A stretch of 64,000 bases of DNA from positions 60,252,398-60,316,397 of the forward strand of contig JBAIZL010000006.1 in assembly GCA_036971475.1 (NCBI GenBank). Reading direction: 5' to 3'. The translations under genes and the position numbers were made by a program. Within the stretch, counting starts at the first letter, position 1, and the number at the start of each line of letters is the position of its first letter. The notes under the pieces are model-generated. The model was given only the letters and a program-made list of their open reading frames with translations, searched no databases and was not told the origin of the DNA. Origin of the DNA: Prosapia bicincta (taxonomy: Eukaryota; Arthropoda; Insecta; Hemiptera; Cercopidae). This document shows positions 45,890 through 58,123 of the stretch, in pieces.

Positions 45890-46877
45890 ACACTGGTCAG
45901 CGATATCGGCCGGAAGCTCTCGAGGTTGTTACGGAGTTTGCCTTTCTTACGGATGAGATAATTTCAGCTCTTTTCCATTGGTGGGGGACCCATTTCATCC
46001 ATGTCAGGTTTATGAGCTTGAGGAGGCACTGCTTTGCTGTTACACCAAGGTGTTTTATAAATTCGGGAAATATTCGGTCCGGTCCCGCTGCTTTTCCATT
46101 TTTTAGTGTGCGAATGGCTGCTTCCAGTTCATGTGTTAGGAAAGGGTTGACCATTTCAGGTGTCGGCTCGGCTTTGAGAGGGCCCACTGATTGCTGTTTG
46201 ATGTATTTACGGTCATTGGCTCTTATGTCAAGGGTGCTGACAGCAGCATAGTGCTTGCAGACTGCTTGTGCAACGTCTTTTGGGCTGGTGAGCGTCCTTC
46301 CATTGAAAATGATTGGTTCCCATGTGAAGTTAGGTTTGTCGTTATTGAGGCTTGAAATAAAATTGTGAGCTTTCGAGCCGTCCTTTCTAAAATCTAGTTT
46401 GGCAACAAAATTACGGTATGTGCTTCTTTTCGATTGGATGATCTCCCTCCTGAGTTGGGCTTGTTATTTTCTGAGTTGGATACAGTCTTCGAGGTTGTTG
46501 GTAGTCTCTGCCTTTTTCCTGGCTTTATTACGTTCCCTTTGTAGTTTTGTCAGATTTTCATTCCAAAAAGGCTTATATTTATTTACGTACCCTCTGGGTA
46601 TGCATTTTTTGGCGATCTCTAAAATGTTCTTCTCAAAAGCCGCTACGGACTGGTCAGGGTTGTCATTTATGATGCTAGGAGTGAGAAGCTGATTTGATGT
46701 TTGTTCAAAAGCTGTCCAGTCTGCCCTTTTGAAATTCCAGTGTGGAAGACGTAGTTTTTGGGCATTATTATTTTTTGGTCGCACCTGTAAGAACAAGGCT
46801 CTATGACCACATCCCTCAACAGCATCTCTCAGTTTCAGGTCAGATCTGCTTATCAGGTTTGCATGTACCAGGTACCA
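45890..46877 (-). pseudogene. Non-LTR pre-RT region
   Basis: Minus strand pieces: GCGHRALFLQVRPKNN at the truncated end, the WNFKRADWTAFEQ region, KPFWNENLTKLQRERNKARK, and finally RT motif 1 (KAAGPDRIFPEFIKHLG). Connected across frames by at least two breaks (near 46463 and 45890). The endonuclease domain is cut away. Confidence 0.8.
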
Positions 46878-46890
46878 TTGATAAGATACA
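46878..46890. repeat. 13-bp target-site duplication, right copy
   Basis: TTGATAAGATACA, pairs with 44071-44083. Confidence 0.9.
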
Positions 46891-49095
46891 ATAAATCATA
46901 ATAAAACACAAATTAAATAAAATAAATAGACATAACAAAAAATAGAAAACCTAAAAACCAACATAGCCTTAAAACAAACCAACACCCAAACCACACCTCT
47001 AACAAAAAAAAATTAAAACTAACTAAAACACAGTTCACTGAAAAAGAAAAAATAATAATAACAAATGCTTTCAAATATAACCTACCCGATTTTAACAAAA
47101 AACACATAATAAAAACCTAATAGTTGACACAGAATCTAACATCCATACAGTTACCCACCAAAACACTGAACACATAAGAAACAACATTAATAATAATACT
47201 AACCTAATAAAAACCCCAAAAAACAAAACAATATATAAACAAAAAAGAAATTTTGAAACTCAAAGAAAAACTAGTAAGCAACGACTACGTAATATTAAAG
47301 TCAGATAAAACAAACACACCAGTAATAATTGAAAATACCAAATACATCAGTTCAATGACTAACCACATAAAAGAAAATAAATATGAATAAATCACAGACC
47401 AAACTAACAAATACCGTACTACAATTAAAACCTAATAGTCACACACAGGAGTACCATAAACTATAACAATAAATTAAAATACCACACAAGACTTTACCCA
47501 TTCAAACCATGTGCACCATATTAACAGGCATACCTATAATCCACAAACCCAACACACCATTTAGACAACTAATAAATTTTAAAACAGCACCATCTTACAT
47601 AATCGCAAAAATACTAGACAAAATAATAAGATCTAAAATACATATCAACAACACATACAATATAAAAAATGGATACGAATTAATTAATAAAATAAAAAAA
47701 AGAAACAAACTGCAACAGAAAAATAATTAGTTATGACATAACCAACATGTACCCTGGTATCCCAATAGAAGAAACCATAGAAATAATAAAAAACAAACTA
47801 ATACACAATAACAAAGAAGAAAACGCAATAAATAGTATTATTACACTAATCGAACACATATGTAACCAAAATTACTTCCAATTTAACATTAATACTATAG
47901 ACAAACAACTGGACTCCCCATGCGATCACTCATATCTTCAGCCATGTCAGAAATATATCTAAAACACTTTGAACACATAATAATTAAACCTATAATAAAC
48001 ACACATAATATTTTGCTATGGACAAGATACGTAGATGATACACTTGTAATATTCCAACCTACCATTTACAAGAAACACATCATAATACTAAACAAATTAA
48101 ATACATACAACGAAAACATACAATTCACCTAAGAAACAGAAACAAACAGAACAATTAACTATCTTGACATTAAATATAAACAACAATAAAATAGAAACTA
48201 CAGTACACAGAAAACCAATTTCCAACAACACCACAATACGCTACAAATCTAACAACCCCTGGATACACAAAATCAACACTTACAGTAACATGATAAATAA
48301 AGCAATAAAATACACACACGATAACAAACAAAAATTAAATGAAGAATTAGATAACATTACAAAAATAGCAATAGAAAATGGACACAACAAACACCTTAAA
48401 AAACATATACAATAATTTTACAAAAAAACCTAATCTCAACACAACACTATAACCTGAAAACAAAAATAATAAAAATTTAAAAAATCTACTTAAAATATAA
48501 ATACACCAATAACAAAATAGAAAAAATAACAAATATATACAACAAAGAATACTACACTCCAACATACAAACCAAACAACAAAATAATAAAATATCCTAAT
48601 AGCACAAGGAATTTACAAAATTACATGTAACGACTGCAACACATTTTACATAGGAAAAACAATCAGATCATTTAAAATAAGATTTGAAGAACATTACAGA
48701 GCATTCAAAAATAAAAATACAAAAGCATCAAATGTTACAGCACACCTAACATCACATAAACATAAAATAACAAGTTACGAAAATAACCTAACCATACTTG
48801 AAATAAATAATAATCCAATAGAACTAAATTCAGTAGAAAAATACCACATTTATAAAAACATACACAACATTTTAATGAACCTACAGATAACATATGCAGA
48901 CGACGTACTATTCAAAAACATACGCCCGGCTCAAGAAGAAACATGTATGACGTCAACAAATACCAACATCACAGACCGAACATCCACACCAGAAAAATAG
49001 AGAAAATTAATTCAGTTATTCGACAATGGTCAAGTGCCCGAAAGGGGCCTCATCAGATAAGGTAAAATTATTGCACTTAGTGGTAGAAAAAAATA
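46891..49095 (+). pseudogene. Penelope-like element: RT and GIY-YIG endonuclease, decayed
   Basis: In order on the plus strand: an N-terminal segment (KTQFTEKEKIIITNAFKYNL near 47025); DYVILKSDKTNTPVIIENTK near 47285; IIHKPNTPFRQLINFKTAPS at 47530-47590; YPGIPIEETIEIIKNK near 47750; the catalytic RYVDDTLVIF near 48030; IETTVHRKPISNNTTI near 48190; and GIY-YIG ITCNDCNTFYIGKTIRSFK at 48618-48680 with later Glu in NSVEKYHIYKN. This is the domain order of Penelope-like elements. Stops and frameshifts interrupt it repeatedly. The 5' end is displaced by the non-LTR insertion; CTCACACCTATAATAC before 44071 is probably its left part. The terminus near 49020-49060 has a GGGCACTTG / GAGGCCCC hairpin next to CATCAG. 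Confidence 0.9.
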
Positions 49096-49120
49096 TTTAC
49101 AAGTAATAATAACTTCTTAT

Positions 49121-49358
<238 letters not shown>

Positions 49359-49505
49359 CTTTGAATTGTAAATTCAATTATAATTCTTGTATTTGTATTT
49401 TGACTTAGTTCTTTATTAATACACAAGAATACATATTGCGATATTTATATATATATATATATATATATTTAATATTATCCATTGTTTTTCCGTTGCACTG
49501 ACTTT

Positions 49506-49692
49506 ATGAAGTTAATATATTACTATTTTTGAGTAATTTTATCCACCGTTAAGTGCAATAATTTTACCTTGAGTGATGACAAGTGACCAGTGATTCGACA
49601 ATGGTCAAAGACCGAAAGGTGCCTTATCACTCAAGGTAAAATTATTGCACTTAACGGTGGATAAAATTACTCAAAAATAGTAATATATTAAC

Positions 49693-49697
<5 letters not shown>
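49506..49697. repeat. 192-bp palindrome (foldback C)
   Basis: Arms of about 70 bases: ATGAAGTTAATATATTACTA...ATTTTACCTTGAGTGAT and the complement ending ...ATATATTAACTTCAT at 49697. The centre GATTCGACAATGGTCAA...CCGAAAGGTGCC is shared with the end of the Penelope-like element at 49018-49060. (TA)n lies on the right and near the left, so it is probably an inverted pair of Penelope-type ends inserted in TA repeats. Confidence 0.85.

Positions 49698-49764
<67 letters not shown>
49698..49764. repeat. (TA)n array
   Basis: 67 bases of TA between foldbacks C and D. Confidence 0.95.
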
Positions 49765-49766
<2 letters not shown>

Positions 49767-49796
49767 TTAGTTCTAGTAGAGCTTAAAGCTTATTTA

Positions 49797-50160
49797 GGAA
49801 TTTTTTGGACTTGATAGGAGACTGACAGACTTACCTAAAGGCAATAGTCCAAAACTGCAATCTCTTGGAAATAAGCACATATAAAACACTTAATACACTT
49901 TTATTTGAAATATTTCGATCAACATGATCTTCTTCAGTCAAGAAAAGAAAGAGAAAAAGAAGGAGAAAGAGAAAACAAAACAAAAGATTCAGAATCTTTT
50001 GTTTTGTTTTCTCTTTCTTGACTGAAAAAGATCATGTTGATCGAAATATTTCAAATAAAAGTGTATTAAGTGTTTTATATGTGCTTATTTCCAAGAGATT
50101 GCAGTTTTGGACTATTGCCTTTAGGTAAGTCTGTCAGTCTCCTATCAAGTCCAAAAAATT

Positions 50161-50163
<3 letters not shown>
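49797..50163. repeat. 367-bp palindrome (foldback D)
   Basis: AGGAATTTTTTGGACTTGAT at 49797 is answered by its complement ending at 50163, and pairing extends almost to the centre near AGATTCAGAATCTT, giving arms of 150 bases or more. Each arm, read outward from the centre, contains GACTGAAGA, a GATC/GATC hairpin and GAAATATTTC (left arm 49907-49939), the same layout as in repeat A. Only a few arm mismatches are visible. Confidence 0.9.
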
Positions 50164-50200
<37 letters not shown>

Positions 50201-50242
50201 TTTAATATACGAATTAATATATATAGATAGATAGATAGATAG
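50164..50242. repeat. (TA)n and (TAGA)n microsatellites
   Basis: TA run at 50164-50198 and TAGA repeats at 50223-50242. Confidence 0.95.
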
Positions 50243-50420
50243 ATTTTTTGGACTAGGAGACTGACAGACTTACCTTGGTAAGAGTCCACACTGCAGTCTT
50301 GAAATAGAAACACATAAAAGCACTTAAACAATGATATATTTCAACCACACAGTGGTCTTTGTCAATCGAAGAGAAAACACAAAAAGAAATATGAGAGAAT
50401 GAAATAAAATAAATATAAGT
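50243..50420. repeat. Diverged single arm of repeat D
   Basis: TTTTTTGGACTAGGAGACTG, then ACAGACTTACC, AGAGTCCACACTGCAGTC and TTTCAACCACACAGTGGTCTT parallel the left arm of foldback D in order. Ends around GAGAGAATG; no inverted partner. Confidence 0.75.
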
Positions 50421-50565
50421 TGTAATCACAGATTGTGTAGAGTAGAAATCAGATGCACAGATTAAAGATATATATATATATATATATTTTCCATGAGGCT
50501 GGACGAATGAAGTATAAATAAAAGGCAAATACATCACTACTACATTAGACTTGTAGAGGTGTTAA

Positions 50566-51513
50566 CCCTCAAGGACGAGCGCTGTTGTAAAAAGTACAAC
50601 AGTTTTAATATTTTGATTCTTGTTGAAACCTGTTGGTAGTTATTTGTTCAAATCACCGTTCTATTCTACTATTGGTCACCCCACTACTCTTATCAGTTGT
50701 CATCAATGTCTTTATTCTATCAACATAGCCTCAGTGTGCGATTAGTTCTGGTCAGTCATCACTGTTGTACAAAATACAACAAGGCACCTTCTGACGTTTT
50801 TATTTTTTCAGTGCAGTTTTTTTCTCCACGATGGAACGTAAGTTTTTTATATACATTTTTTAAAAGTATTATGTAATTATTTGTTTTGTTCAACAATTTT
50901 ATAAATTTTCATGTTTTTAGGAGTGAATTTGGAAGACATTCCAAAAGTTTTACAGGATCTTTCTGATAAAGAAATTGATAATGCTGATTTTATTGAAAGT
51001 GACGATGATCTGAGCGACAGTGAAGCTGAAAAAAGTGATCATAACTCAGAAAGTGAATTGGAAGGTGATTGGGACTCTATGTAAGAACAAACAGGAAATT
51101 CCAACCAATCAGCCAGTTACTTCCTTGTTTGGAACCTTGGTCTCATATACAACAAAAAGAAAATAAAGCTGTAATATTGATTTCAACTATGCACGACTCA
51201 GGTGATGTTGACAAACAAACAAATAAGCCAGAAATTATATTGCAGTACAACAGAACGAAAGGTGGAGTTTATAGTAATGACCAGCTTTGTGCTACATATA
51301 GCGTTGCCCGGAGGACAAGAAGATGGCCTGTTGCATTATTTTTTGCTCTGATAAACATTGCTGGGGTCAACTCACAAGTAATTTTTTCATTGGTAAGACC
51401 AAACTTTTAATAACTCGATTGAAAGTTAAGGAAAATGTAGAAAACCGAGATGTTGTATAAAATACAACAACGCGCCTACTTACGTTAGATAAAAAGGCGC
51501 GCGTGCATGAGGG
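50566..51513 (+). mobile_element. piggyBac-like non-autonomous element, 948 bp, intact termini
   Basis: TTAA flanks at 50562-50565 and 51514-51517. Termini CCCTCAAGGACGAGCGC and, read inward from the right, CCCTCATGCACGCGCGC. A 19-base palindromic motif TGTTGTAnAAAnTACAACA occurs three times: 50583-50601, 50763-50781 and 51451-51469, near the ends as expected for transposase sites. Between them are the first exon and the C-terminal third of a piggyBac transposase; the catalytic core has been deleted. The clean TTAA duplication suggests movement after the deletion. Confidence 0.9.
50831..51410 (+). pseudogene. piggyBac transposase, N-terminus joined to C-terminus (core deleted)
   Basis: ATG at 50831 with a first exon of 7 bases, intron 50838-50920 (GTAAGT...TTTTAG), then an acidic N-terminus (NLEDIPKVLQDL, ESDDDLSDSEAEKSDHNSES) ending in a stop at 51082-51084. 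An overlapping frame from 51069 carries the C-terminal part: ENKAVILISTMHDSGDV, KPEIILQYNRTKGGV, NDQLCATYSVARRTRRWPVA. These are piggyBac signatures (the 'EIILxYNxTKGGVDxxDQ' block that holds the last catalytic Asp, here replaced by Tyr). Codons between N-terminus and ~residue 300 of a normal protein are missing. Confidence 0.85.
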
Positions 51514-51517
51514 TTAA

Positions 51518-52488
51518 GAAGGAGAGTGAGCCATGTAGTTGTCTAATAACACCACTATTTTGGTATCATTCGATAGTCCAACGGAATTGGAGAGGGCTCA
51601 CACTTTTAAAAGAAACTGGTCATAGAATAGTGCTGTTTATAATTCTTGGATAAGCAAAGTAAGTTTGTTTGATGAATGCACAATGAAGTTTACGACAATC
51701 CAAGTTGAAACACATGTTTTCTTAATAGCAGGTTAAATACAGAATACATTTTGTATACAGTTCCATAGCAGGAAATTAAAATTTGTATTAGAAAGTTACA
51801 GTTTGTGCTGCTGTACCAAACAATGGAGACCTATTCATTGAGAGGGAGAATAATTGGTCTATTTGACTGATGTGACAATTATAATGGTTTCAGAATATTA
51901 AAAAAAACTACACAGATTTGTCCCTCTATTTGTCCAAAGGGGTTCTCCTGTAGAGATGGGAGTCAAGGGTCTCCCAGCAAAATCTCTTGATTTCTTTCTG
52001 AAGGAGTTGAGAATAAGTAGGATCGAAATCAATGAATATTTAAATCGTATCTTCAAGGCTGATTTTGAGGCATCTTACCATCTGAGGCTTTGATGATCTA
52101 GCCCATGCATGTAAAGCAGTGAAGAGAGAGTTTTGGGGAAAAGGTAATTGACTAAAAGATGTTTTAAAAAATGAATAAGGAGATTTTGGACAGTGTTGAG
52201 TAATATAAACATAAAGAGATAATATAGTAATTTATTACAATAGTAACAATAATCAAAATTTGTCTACAAAGTATTTTTCAGTACATTATAAATAACAATT
52301 TTATACATATAATGTATATAAAAATTTATTTACAAATTGTGAAAATATTTCTATATATAGAGTAGTTGGAAAACTCAATAAAGTTTATACAAAATTAATA
52401 GTATCATAAAAAAAAAAAAATGGAAGACAAAAATGGTATCCAAATTAATGGAATTTTTGAGTTGCTATTAGTCAGAAGAGCATATGTA
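51518..52488. other. Intergenic, nothing recognised
   Basis: About 1 kb without element ends; 51960-52150 is slightly GC-richer but has no motif I can name. Confidence 0.35.
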
Positions 52489-53216
52489 CAGTAGAACTCC
52501 AGCTATTCGAATCAACAGGAACCGGTTCATTCGGATAAACATAAATCTTTAGGTTTCCTAAAGAACGTTGTTGCAAAAACCATTTGAAAATGGCATCTTC
52601 TTTGTTTTTTTGCCCCTTTCATTGATTTTCTTAAAGAACATTCATCTTCATTTTCAAGCATTGACACAAAGTTTAAGTGTGTAGGTTTGCTCCTTTTAAT
52701 GTCTGAAATCATTGCTTGTCCAACACCATACATCTCAGCCGACTGTTTACCCGTAACTCTTTTATCTGATTTATCTATAAATAGTTTATCTGCTAATTTG
52801 TTAGACAAAACTCGTTTTTTTTTAAAAAGCTGTAATGAATGACAAAACATACTCACCAATAAAACAATGGAAAGATGCGAATCAAAGACATATTGACTGA
52901 CTAGTCAAAACAAATAATGACACTTGAATTTTGTAGTCCATCACGTTCAGTGAATCTTAATTTATCCTGTAACATTAAATAATGACAGTCGCGCCCATCA
53001 GCCACCTGGAAATGGACAACTGTCAACTATACAAAAATGAATTGAGACGGTGCCTCAGTATCAAAATAATGTTTGCGCTGCACCTACACTAGCTTCGCAG
53101 AGAAAAGGCAAATAGCACATGTAGACGAAATCATTATTTTGGAAACTGCAGTATGTTTCTGCGATTAATTTTTTTTCTGAAAATCTGTACTCGATTCAGA
53201 TAATTGGAGTGTACTG
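52489..53216 (-). mobile_element. pogo/Tigger-like element 4 (728 bp)
   Basis: Left end CAGTAGAACTCCAGCTATTC at 52489; right end read inward CAGTACACTCCAATTATCTG ending 53216. TA flanks at 52487-52488 and 53217-53218. Internal minus-strand ORF codes for a pogo-type N-terminus. Catalytic domain absent. Confidence 0.85.
52527..52859 (-). pseudogene. pogo/Tigger transposase N-terminal HTH fragment
   Basis: 110 codons open on the minus strand. RVTGKQSAEMYGVGQAMISD followed by IKRSK is the CENP-B/pogo-type helix-turn-helix ('..vAk.ygVg.stv.dIkk'). LNFVSMLENEDECSLRKSMK follows as in Tigger proteins, and then the sequence stops matching. The usual leader 'kRk..sl..K..ii' is only vaguely present. 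Without the DDE domain it cannot transpose, though a DNA-binding peptide is conceivable. Confidence 0.75.
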
Positions 53217-53218
53217 TA

Positions 53219-54376
53219 TATGTTTTTTTTTTAATGACATAAGACTAACCATTTTCTATACCCATAATTACGAACAAATTCCAAACTGATACAGAATTAC
53301 AACTTTAAAAAAGTGATTGATTTTGCATTATTTAAATAAAACAGTAACAATATAGTGGCCGTTAAAAGAATTATATAAAATGATCAAAATTACATTAACA
53401 TGATAATTATTGACTGAAAATATTACCCCCTGCCCCAGAAACATTACTATGTAGAGTTATTTTTGAGATGAATTGATGTAAAAAAAAAGTTTTCTAACTT
53501 CGTAAAATACTCTTAGTAATATTTAGTTCTGAGCTCTCTCGTACTCCTGGCTCCTGGCCAAATATTAAATAAAATTTATTTGTTACTTTCTACTAAAATA
53601 AATGCAATATCAGTATTTAAAATGTAGGTTTAGCTGTTAATTACCATAATAAGGGAAATCACTCTGATAATGAATGAGTATAACTACATTTAATTCTGAA
53701 GACCATAATTCATACTTTTAAATATTACCTTATATTTATCTCAGTGCATTTATACTGTGACCTAGGGCTAAATTATTCTTGGAAACAAAATATTTTTCTA
53801 CATTCTTACTTTTTACTATAAATAGTTTAGGCTAGGTCTGAGAATTTAACCCATTCTGCCTCGTCAATGAGTTACAGTTATTCATTTACCAACATCTTAT
53901 AAACTATGGATTTAAACATGTGGGATTGAGAAACTTTAATATTCAGAAATTGTGACAGTACATTCTACATATCGAAAAATGATTTATGTAAATAAAATTA
54001 GAAAGACATGAAACATCAATATATTATATAGAATCATGGAAGGAAAAACTCCATTTACAAACAACCATAATGTAGAGGCTAAAGGCTTACTAAATACTTT
54101 TTTAAAATAAATGTTTAAAAAATTATTATTGTCCATTTGATCCAGACAATTCACATATTTAATATAAATTATATAGTGTTTGATTTAGCAATTTAGAAAA
54201 GTGTGACTAATAATAAACAATAAACAAAGGGACTTTTATCAAATGTTCGACAGTAGCCAGTTTGTTACCCATTCAGTAGCAGCTGTTGAATAGTTATTGA
54301 AAATTGTTTGTTAAATTTGTGTATTTTTATAGTGTTTTATTTGTATACATTTCTCTAATGTTTAACACTTTCAAGG
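53219..54376. other. Intergenic, nothing recognised
   Basis: AT-rich DNA with no repeat or coding signature noticed. Confidence 0.35.
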
Positions 54377-55100
54377 TTAACCCATTAGTAGGCGCCCGTT
54401 TCTATCTGCCTGGAGCATTTTAGGTAAAATATAAAAAAGTCCTGACAATAAATACCATATTTACAAAAAATCATACATTGTTGTAAAGGGAATGGAACAA
54501 GCTTTCAGGAAATATATACATATGAATTGATTACCTACATATAGATGGTGTAATGTTCAATTGAAAAATGTATAACAAAGTAAAAAAAATAAAATAGCAA
54601 CACTGTATTGGAATGAAAATAAATATTACATGTTATATATCGTTTTAAAGCTAAAAGAAAATTTAATTGAAAAATATTTCTTTTAAAGTTTAGAAAACTC
54701 TATAAAATCAGGTCATTTATAATTCCATTCAGTTCATTAATAAAAGATGTCGATTATACCTCGGTCAAGATCGGTTTCACTGTCAATGTCACTGTCTAAG
54801 ACCAACATATTTGGTATTGAATCGCCTTCCAAAGTGTTTTTAGCCATTATATCTATAACCTAATATCTCTAACATTGAAAATTAAATATACTAAATAACT
54901 GAAAGATAAATTTAAAGCGAAAAACAACACGGAAGTTTAAACAAAAATTATACGAACTACAAATTAAATAAATGAAATGATGGATAAATAAGATTTAGAA
55001 AACAACAACAAACTTGCAACGTAAACAACATGCACTAATAAAGCACTCATTATCTGAACAACTTAACAAATGTCTCATATCTCTTGGTCGCCACACTTAA
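54377..55100 (-). mobile_element. Possible piggyBac-like relic
   Basis: TTAACCCATTAGTAGGCGCC begins at 54377 and another TTAA lies at 55097-55100. On the minus strand an ATG at 54846 opens MAKNTLEGDSIPNMLVLDSD then IDSETDLDRG|GTATAA, an acidic leader with a possible donor, like piggyBac N-termini. The two ends do not match each other well and no catalytic region was seen, so this is tentative. Confidence 0.4.
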
Positions 55101-55699
55101 CCAAATACGTTTTTGTTCATAAAATAAACTCTGAATGGCCTAATGGTAAAGACATGTGAAGTAGAATAGCTAATATAAAAAAAGATATCAACGAAACTGA
55201 GAATACGTGGGAATTGTATCACTGTGGAAATAAATACGGGAACCCAAGCTATACATGAGCTTAGGCAACTAGCGTTAACTAAATTGCCCAAACTATACTC
55301 GGGTGTAGGCTTGAAAGTGCTAAAAAACTGCACTTTCAATGTCAATTGAATATCAATTGACATCAAATAGAGTTGATAAAGAATTTTAATTGAATGTACA
55401 GTCTAAATTAATACTGTATGTACATTTTTTACTTTTGAGTTTATTTAATTTTTGTAGTTGATATAGTTCATTAAATGGATTGAATATAATTCAATAATTT
55501 TATTTAAATTCTTTTATAAGAAAATAAACATTGTGGTATCATTTTACACTACAAGCAATCTCTATAGATCTAAATTTGTGGACTCTGATCTTCATTAAAT
55601 TAAATGGTATTCATTAAATTCAATGTTCTTAGTAATCAGATTTTCCAAAAATTACTACTATTATAGTAGTATATAGTACTACTACTATCACTTGGCAAA
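55101..55699. other. Intergenic, nothing recognised
   Basis: AT-rich; an ACTACTATTATAGTAGTA palindromic run occurs near 55663-55685. Confidence 0.35.
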
Positions 55700-56520
55700 A
55701 ACCACTACTTACTGAAATATTTTAGTAAGTGAACTAGGTCATTGGATTGTTCAATGGAGTGAGTCACTAACAAGACTGTTGCTCGGCTGTGTTGTATTAG
55801 CGTGAGTCTGAGGTGTGTTGGTGTTCTGTGATGTATTACTGTTCATTGAGTAGTTGTTAATTATGATGTTTAAATATACTATTAGATTGTGAGTGTGTTT
55901 CATCATTTAGAATGTATTGGGGATGGTTTTTATGATGTCTGTATATCTCTTAGTTTTCTGTTGTGTTCAGTTTTTGATATGGTGAAGGACTTTTAGATTA
56001 GTGTCTATATTGGTGTATGTGTGTAAATGACGAAGTTTCTCCCTGTTTGAACTATGTAAAAGCTGGTGCAGTCATTACATGTGATCTTGTATACTCCTGC
56101 TCTATTGTGTTTGTTCTGGAGTGTTTTTGAACTGTGTAGATGTTTTAAAGGCTAATTTAAATAAATAAAACCTATTTGTAGATAAGATATTAAATAAAGG
56201 AAAAAGTTATTTGTAATATAGAGGTTTTATTTATTTAAATTAAACATTACGCCACTGTTGATTTATATAGTTTTAAAGGCTTCTTTGTATTCAAGTTTGT
56301 GGAATGAGGAAGCCATTTTTTGTGATGTGTTGTCATGATATGTTAATGTTATGTACTAGTGTGCTATTGTTGCTTTTTGTTGTGTTGGTGTATATTGTTT
56401 TTTGTGCATTATGTTATCTATCACTATGTGTTTGTATCCCGTTATGTTATCTACAGGCTATGTATTCTATTGTGTCGAGTTTGTTTATTTTGTCAAATTT
56501 TCACAATTCACAGTGAGATT
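55700..56520 (-). pseudogene. Penelope-like element remnant, antisense: RT end and GIY-YIG
   Basis: Minus strand: a NKLDTIEYIA-like piece near 56490 parallels ELNTIKYIA of the copy at 6.7 kb. At 56040-56130 the sequence reads NRAGVYKITCNDCTSFYIVQ then TGRNF, the GIY-YIG endonuclease with YIG changed to YIV. Many stops. Between them lies a 20-bp inverted repeat (56154-56173 and 56222-56242, TTTAAATAAATAAAACCT). Confidence 0.7.
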
Positions 56521-58123
56521 TCCTTTATCAAGCTGTACTGTAATTCATTTACATTTTGTTTAGTAGACTATTTATTTCAGTAAATCTATAAAATATATAC
56601 TAGTGCCTTTTTCTGAATGTTTAATTTAATTAAACAATTTTTATGGAGATTCTTACATGATTTAGTGTGAATTATTGCGAGTTGATTACAAATTATTGTT
56701 ACCACTTAACCCAAGGCATACTAAAAACTTCAAAATCAATTATAGAAGCAACTATTTGCTTAAAATGTTCCTAAAAACTTCTTGAAATGATATTGCAATT
56801 TTTTTTTTGCTTTAAGAGAGGCTTCTTATATGATTAAATAAAATTACATGAAAAAATTAAAAGAAGGAATATTGAAACAGTTTGGAGGAAATTTAGTACA
56901 TCTTGCTCAAAAACGGAACTTTCTGTTTGAAGAAAATTTAATTCATTTGTGGAACTACTTTATTAGTAAGAGAAGTAACAAATATCAGAGATATCTGTGA
57001 ATTTTTGTTTATAGAGTTATTTTGAACTCTTCTTCTTTAAATTAAGAAAAATATAATGAAATAATTGTCAACTATTGGTGCCAATTACTTAGCGAGCCAA
57101 ATTCTAACCTTTAAAGATAAGGTCAATGATTCTAGGACAAGAAGACAAGAACAAAGATAGGGAGATATTATTTTCAACTTGTGCTACTAGTTTACACTTA
57201 CATACATTATATCATATGAATTTGTAAACACTTGTTTTTTGTCTGAATGTAGAAAAATAATCAACCTTCAGAATCATCACCATAAACCAAGAAACATGTA
57301 AAAAATGAATTTTGATTAGTTGGGACAAAACAAAACAATAGTAGTTTATTAACATAATGCCCGTAGTTTTCTTCCATTTTGTTTTCCCTAAGATAGATGT
57401 ATTACAGATCATTCTGATATGTACAAATAATGTCACACTTGTCACAACAAATACCATTATTCTTCAACATGTTTTGTCAAGATTCATTGCTATTGAAATT
57501 TACATAAGGTATTGGACATGTAACTAAACTTTGATAGCTATGTTTTATTAATTTAGGGACCTTGTCCTTTTTAACATATTTTTACTACATCTCTCTTTTT
57601 AATTAATTGAATTATTGCAAGTGATTGTTCCAACAATAGAGGTTTCCTGCAGAGTTCCATTAGTTTACACACTAATAACAATATAGAAATAAAATTTAAA
57701 GTCAATTCCTACTGAGGTTGACAAAGAAAAATTGTATTTTTAGTTACTTTTTATTTTATAATTACAATTAATATAAATATGTATATACATATGACATAAT
57801 CACAGTATTAAGTGCCAAAACAGAAGGTGAATTTCCTTGCAATTTCCCCTCTCTATACAGTATATGGTGTTGAAGTATTATTTTTGTTTATTACTATTTA
57901 TTCGCTTTTTTTTCGTTTCTAATATATGAAGCTGACGGTGGTGCATAACTTCTCATTCTATCCATGTCTTGTAATGTTTCACTATTGCAAAGAACCTTTC
58001 TTTCATTTGCAGTTTTTGTGTTGTATATCTTGAGCTTTTTCTATAATTATACTTTTGGTATTTAACTTGGCAAAAAACCACTACTTTTACAATTCCAGAT
58101 ACATCTTTAAATACTCAATTTCT
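56521..58123. other. Intergenic, nothing recognised
   Basis: AT-rich; short ORFs only, none with a recognisable motif. Confidence 0.35.

Larger units (their letters stand above)
44084..46877 (-). mobile_element. 5'-truncated I/jockey-like non-LTR retrotransposon with RNase H
   Basis: Bounded by the 13-bp duplication TTGATAAGATACA. On the minus strand it runs from the tail end of the endonuclease (46877) through reverse transcriptase and RNase H to a C-terminal CPLC...H..C zinc motif and stop, then a short 3' UTR ending in a TAAAG-type tail (44084-44102 complement). An RNase H after RT points to I, LOA or related clades rather than classic jockey; the exact clade is unresolved. The 5' truncation is typical of target-primed reverse transcription. 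It lies inside the 5' part of a Penelope-like element. Confidence 0.9.

Noticed and set aside
44618..46692. Plus-strand frames across the LINE region
   Set aside because: Shadows of the minus-strand RT and RNase H coding sequence.
56304..56583. Cys/Leu-rich secreted or membrane peptide on the plus strand
   Set aside because: Overlaps an antisense Penelope-like remnant; no signal beyond hydrophobic TG-rich composition.
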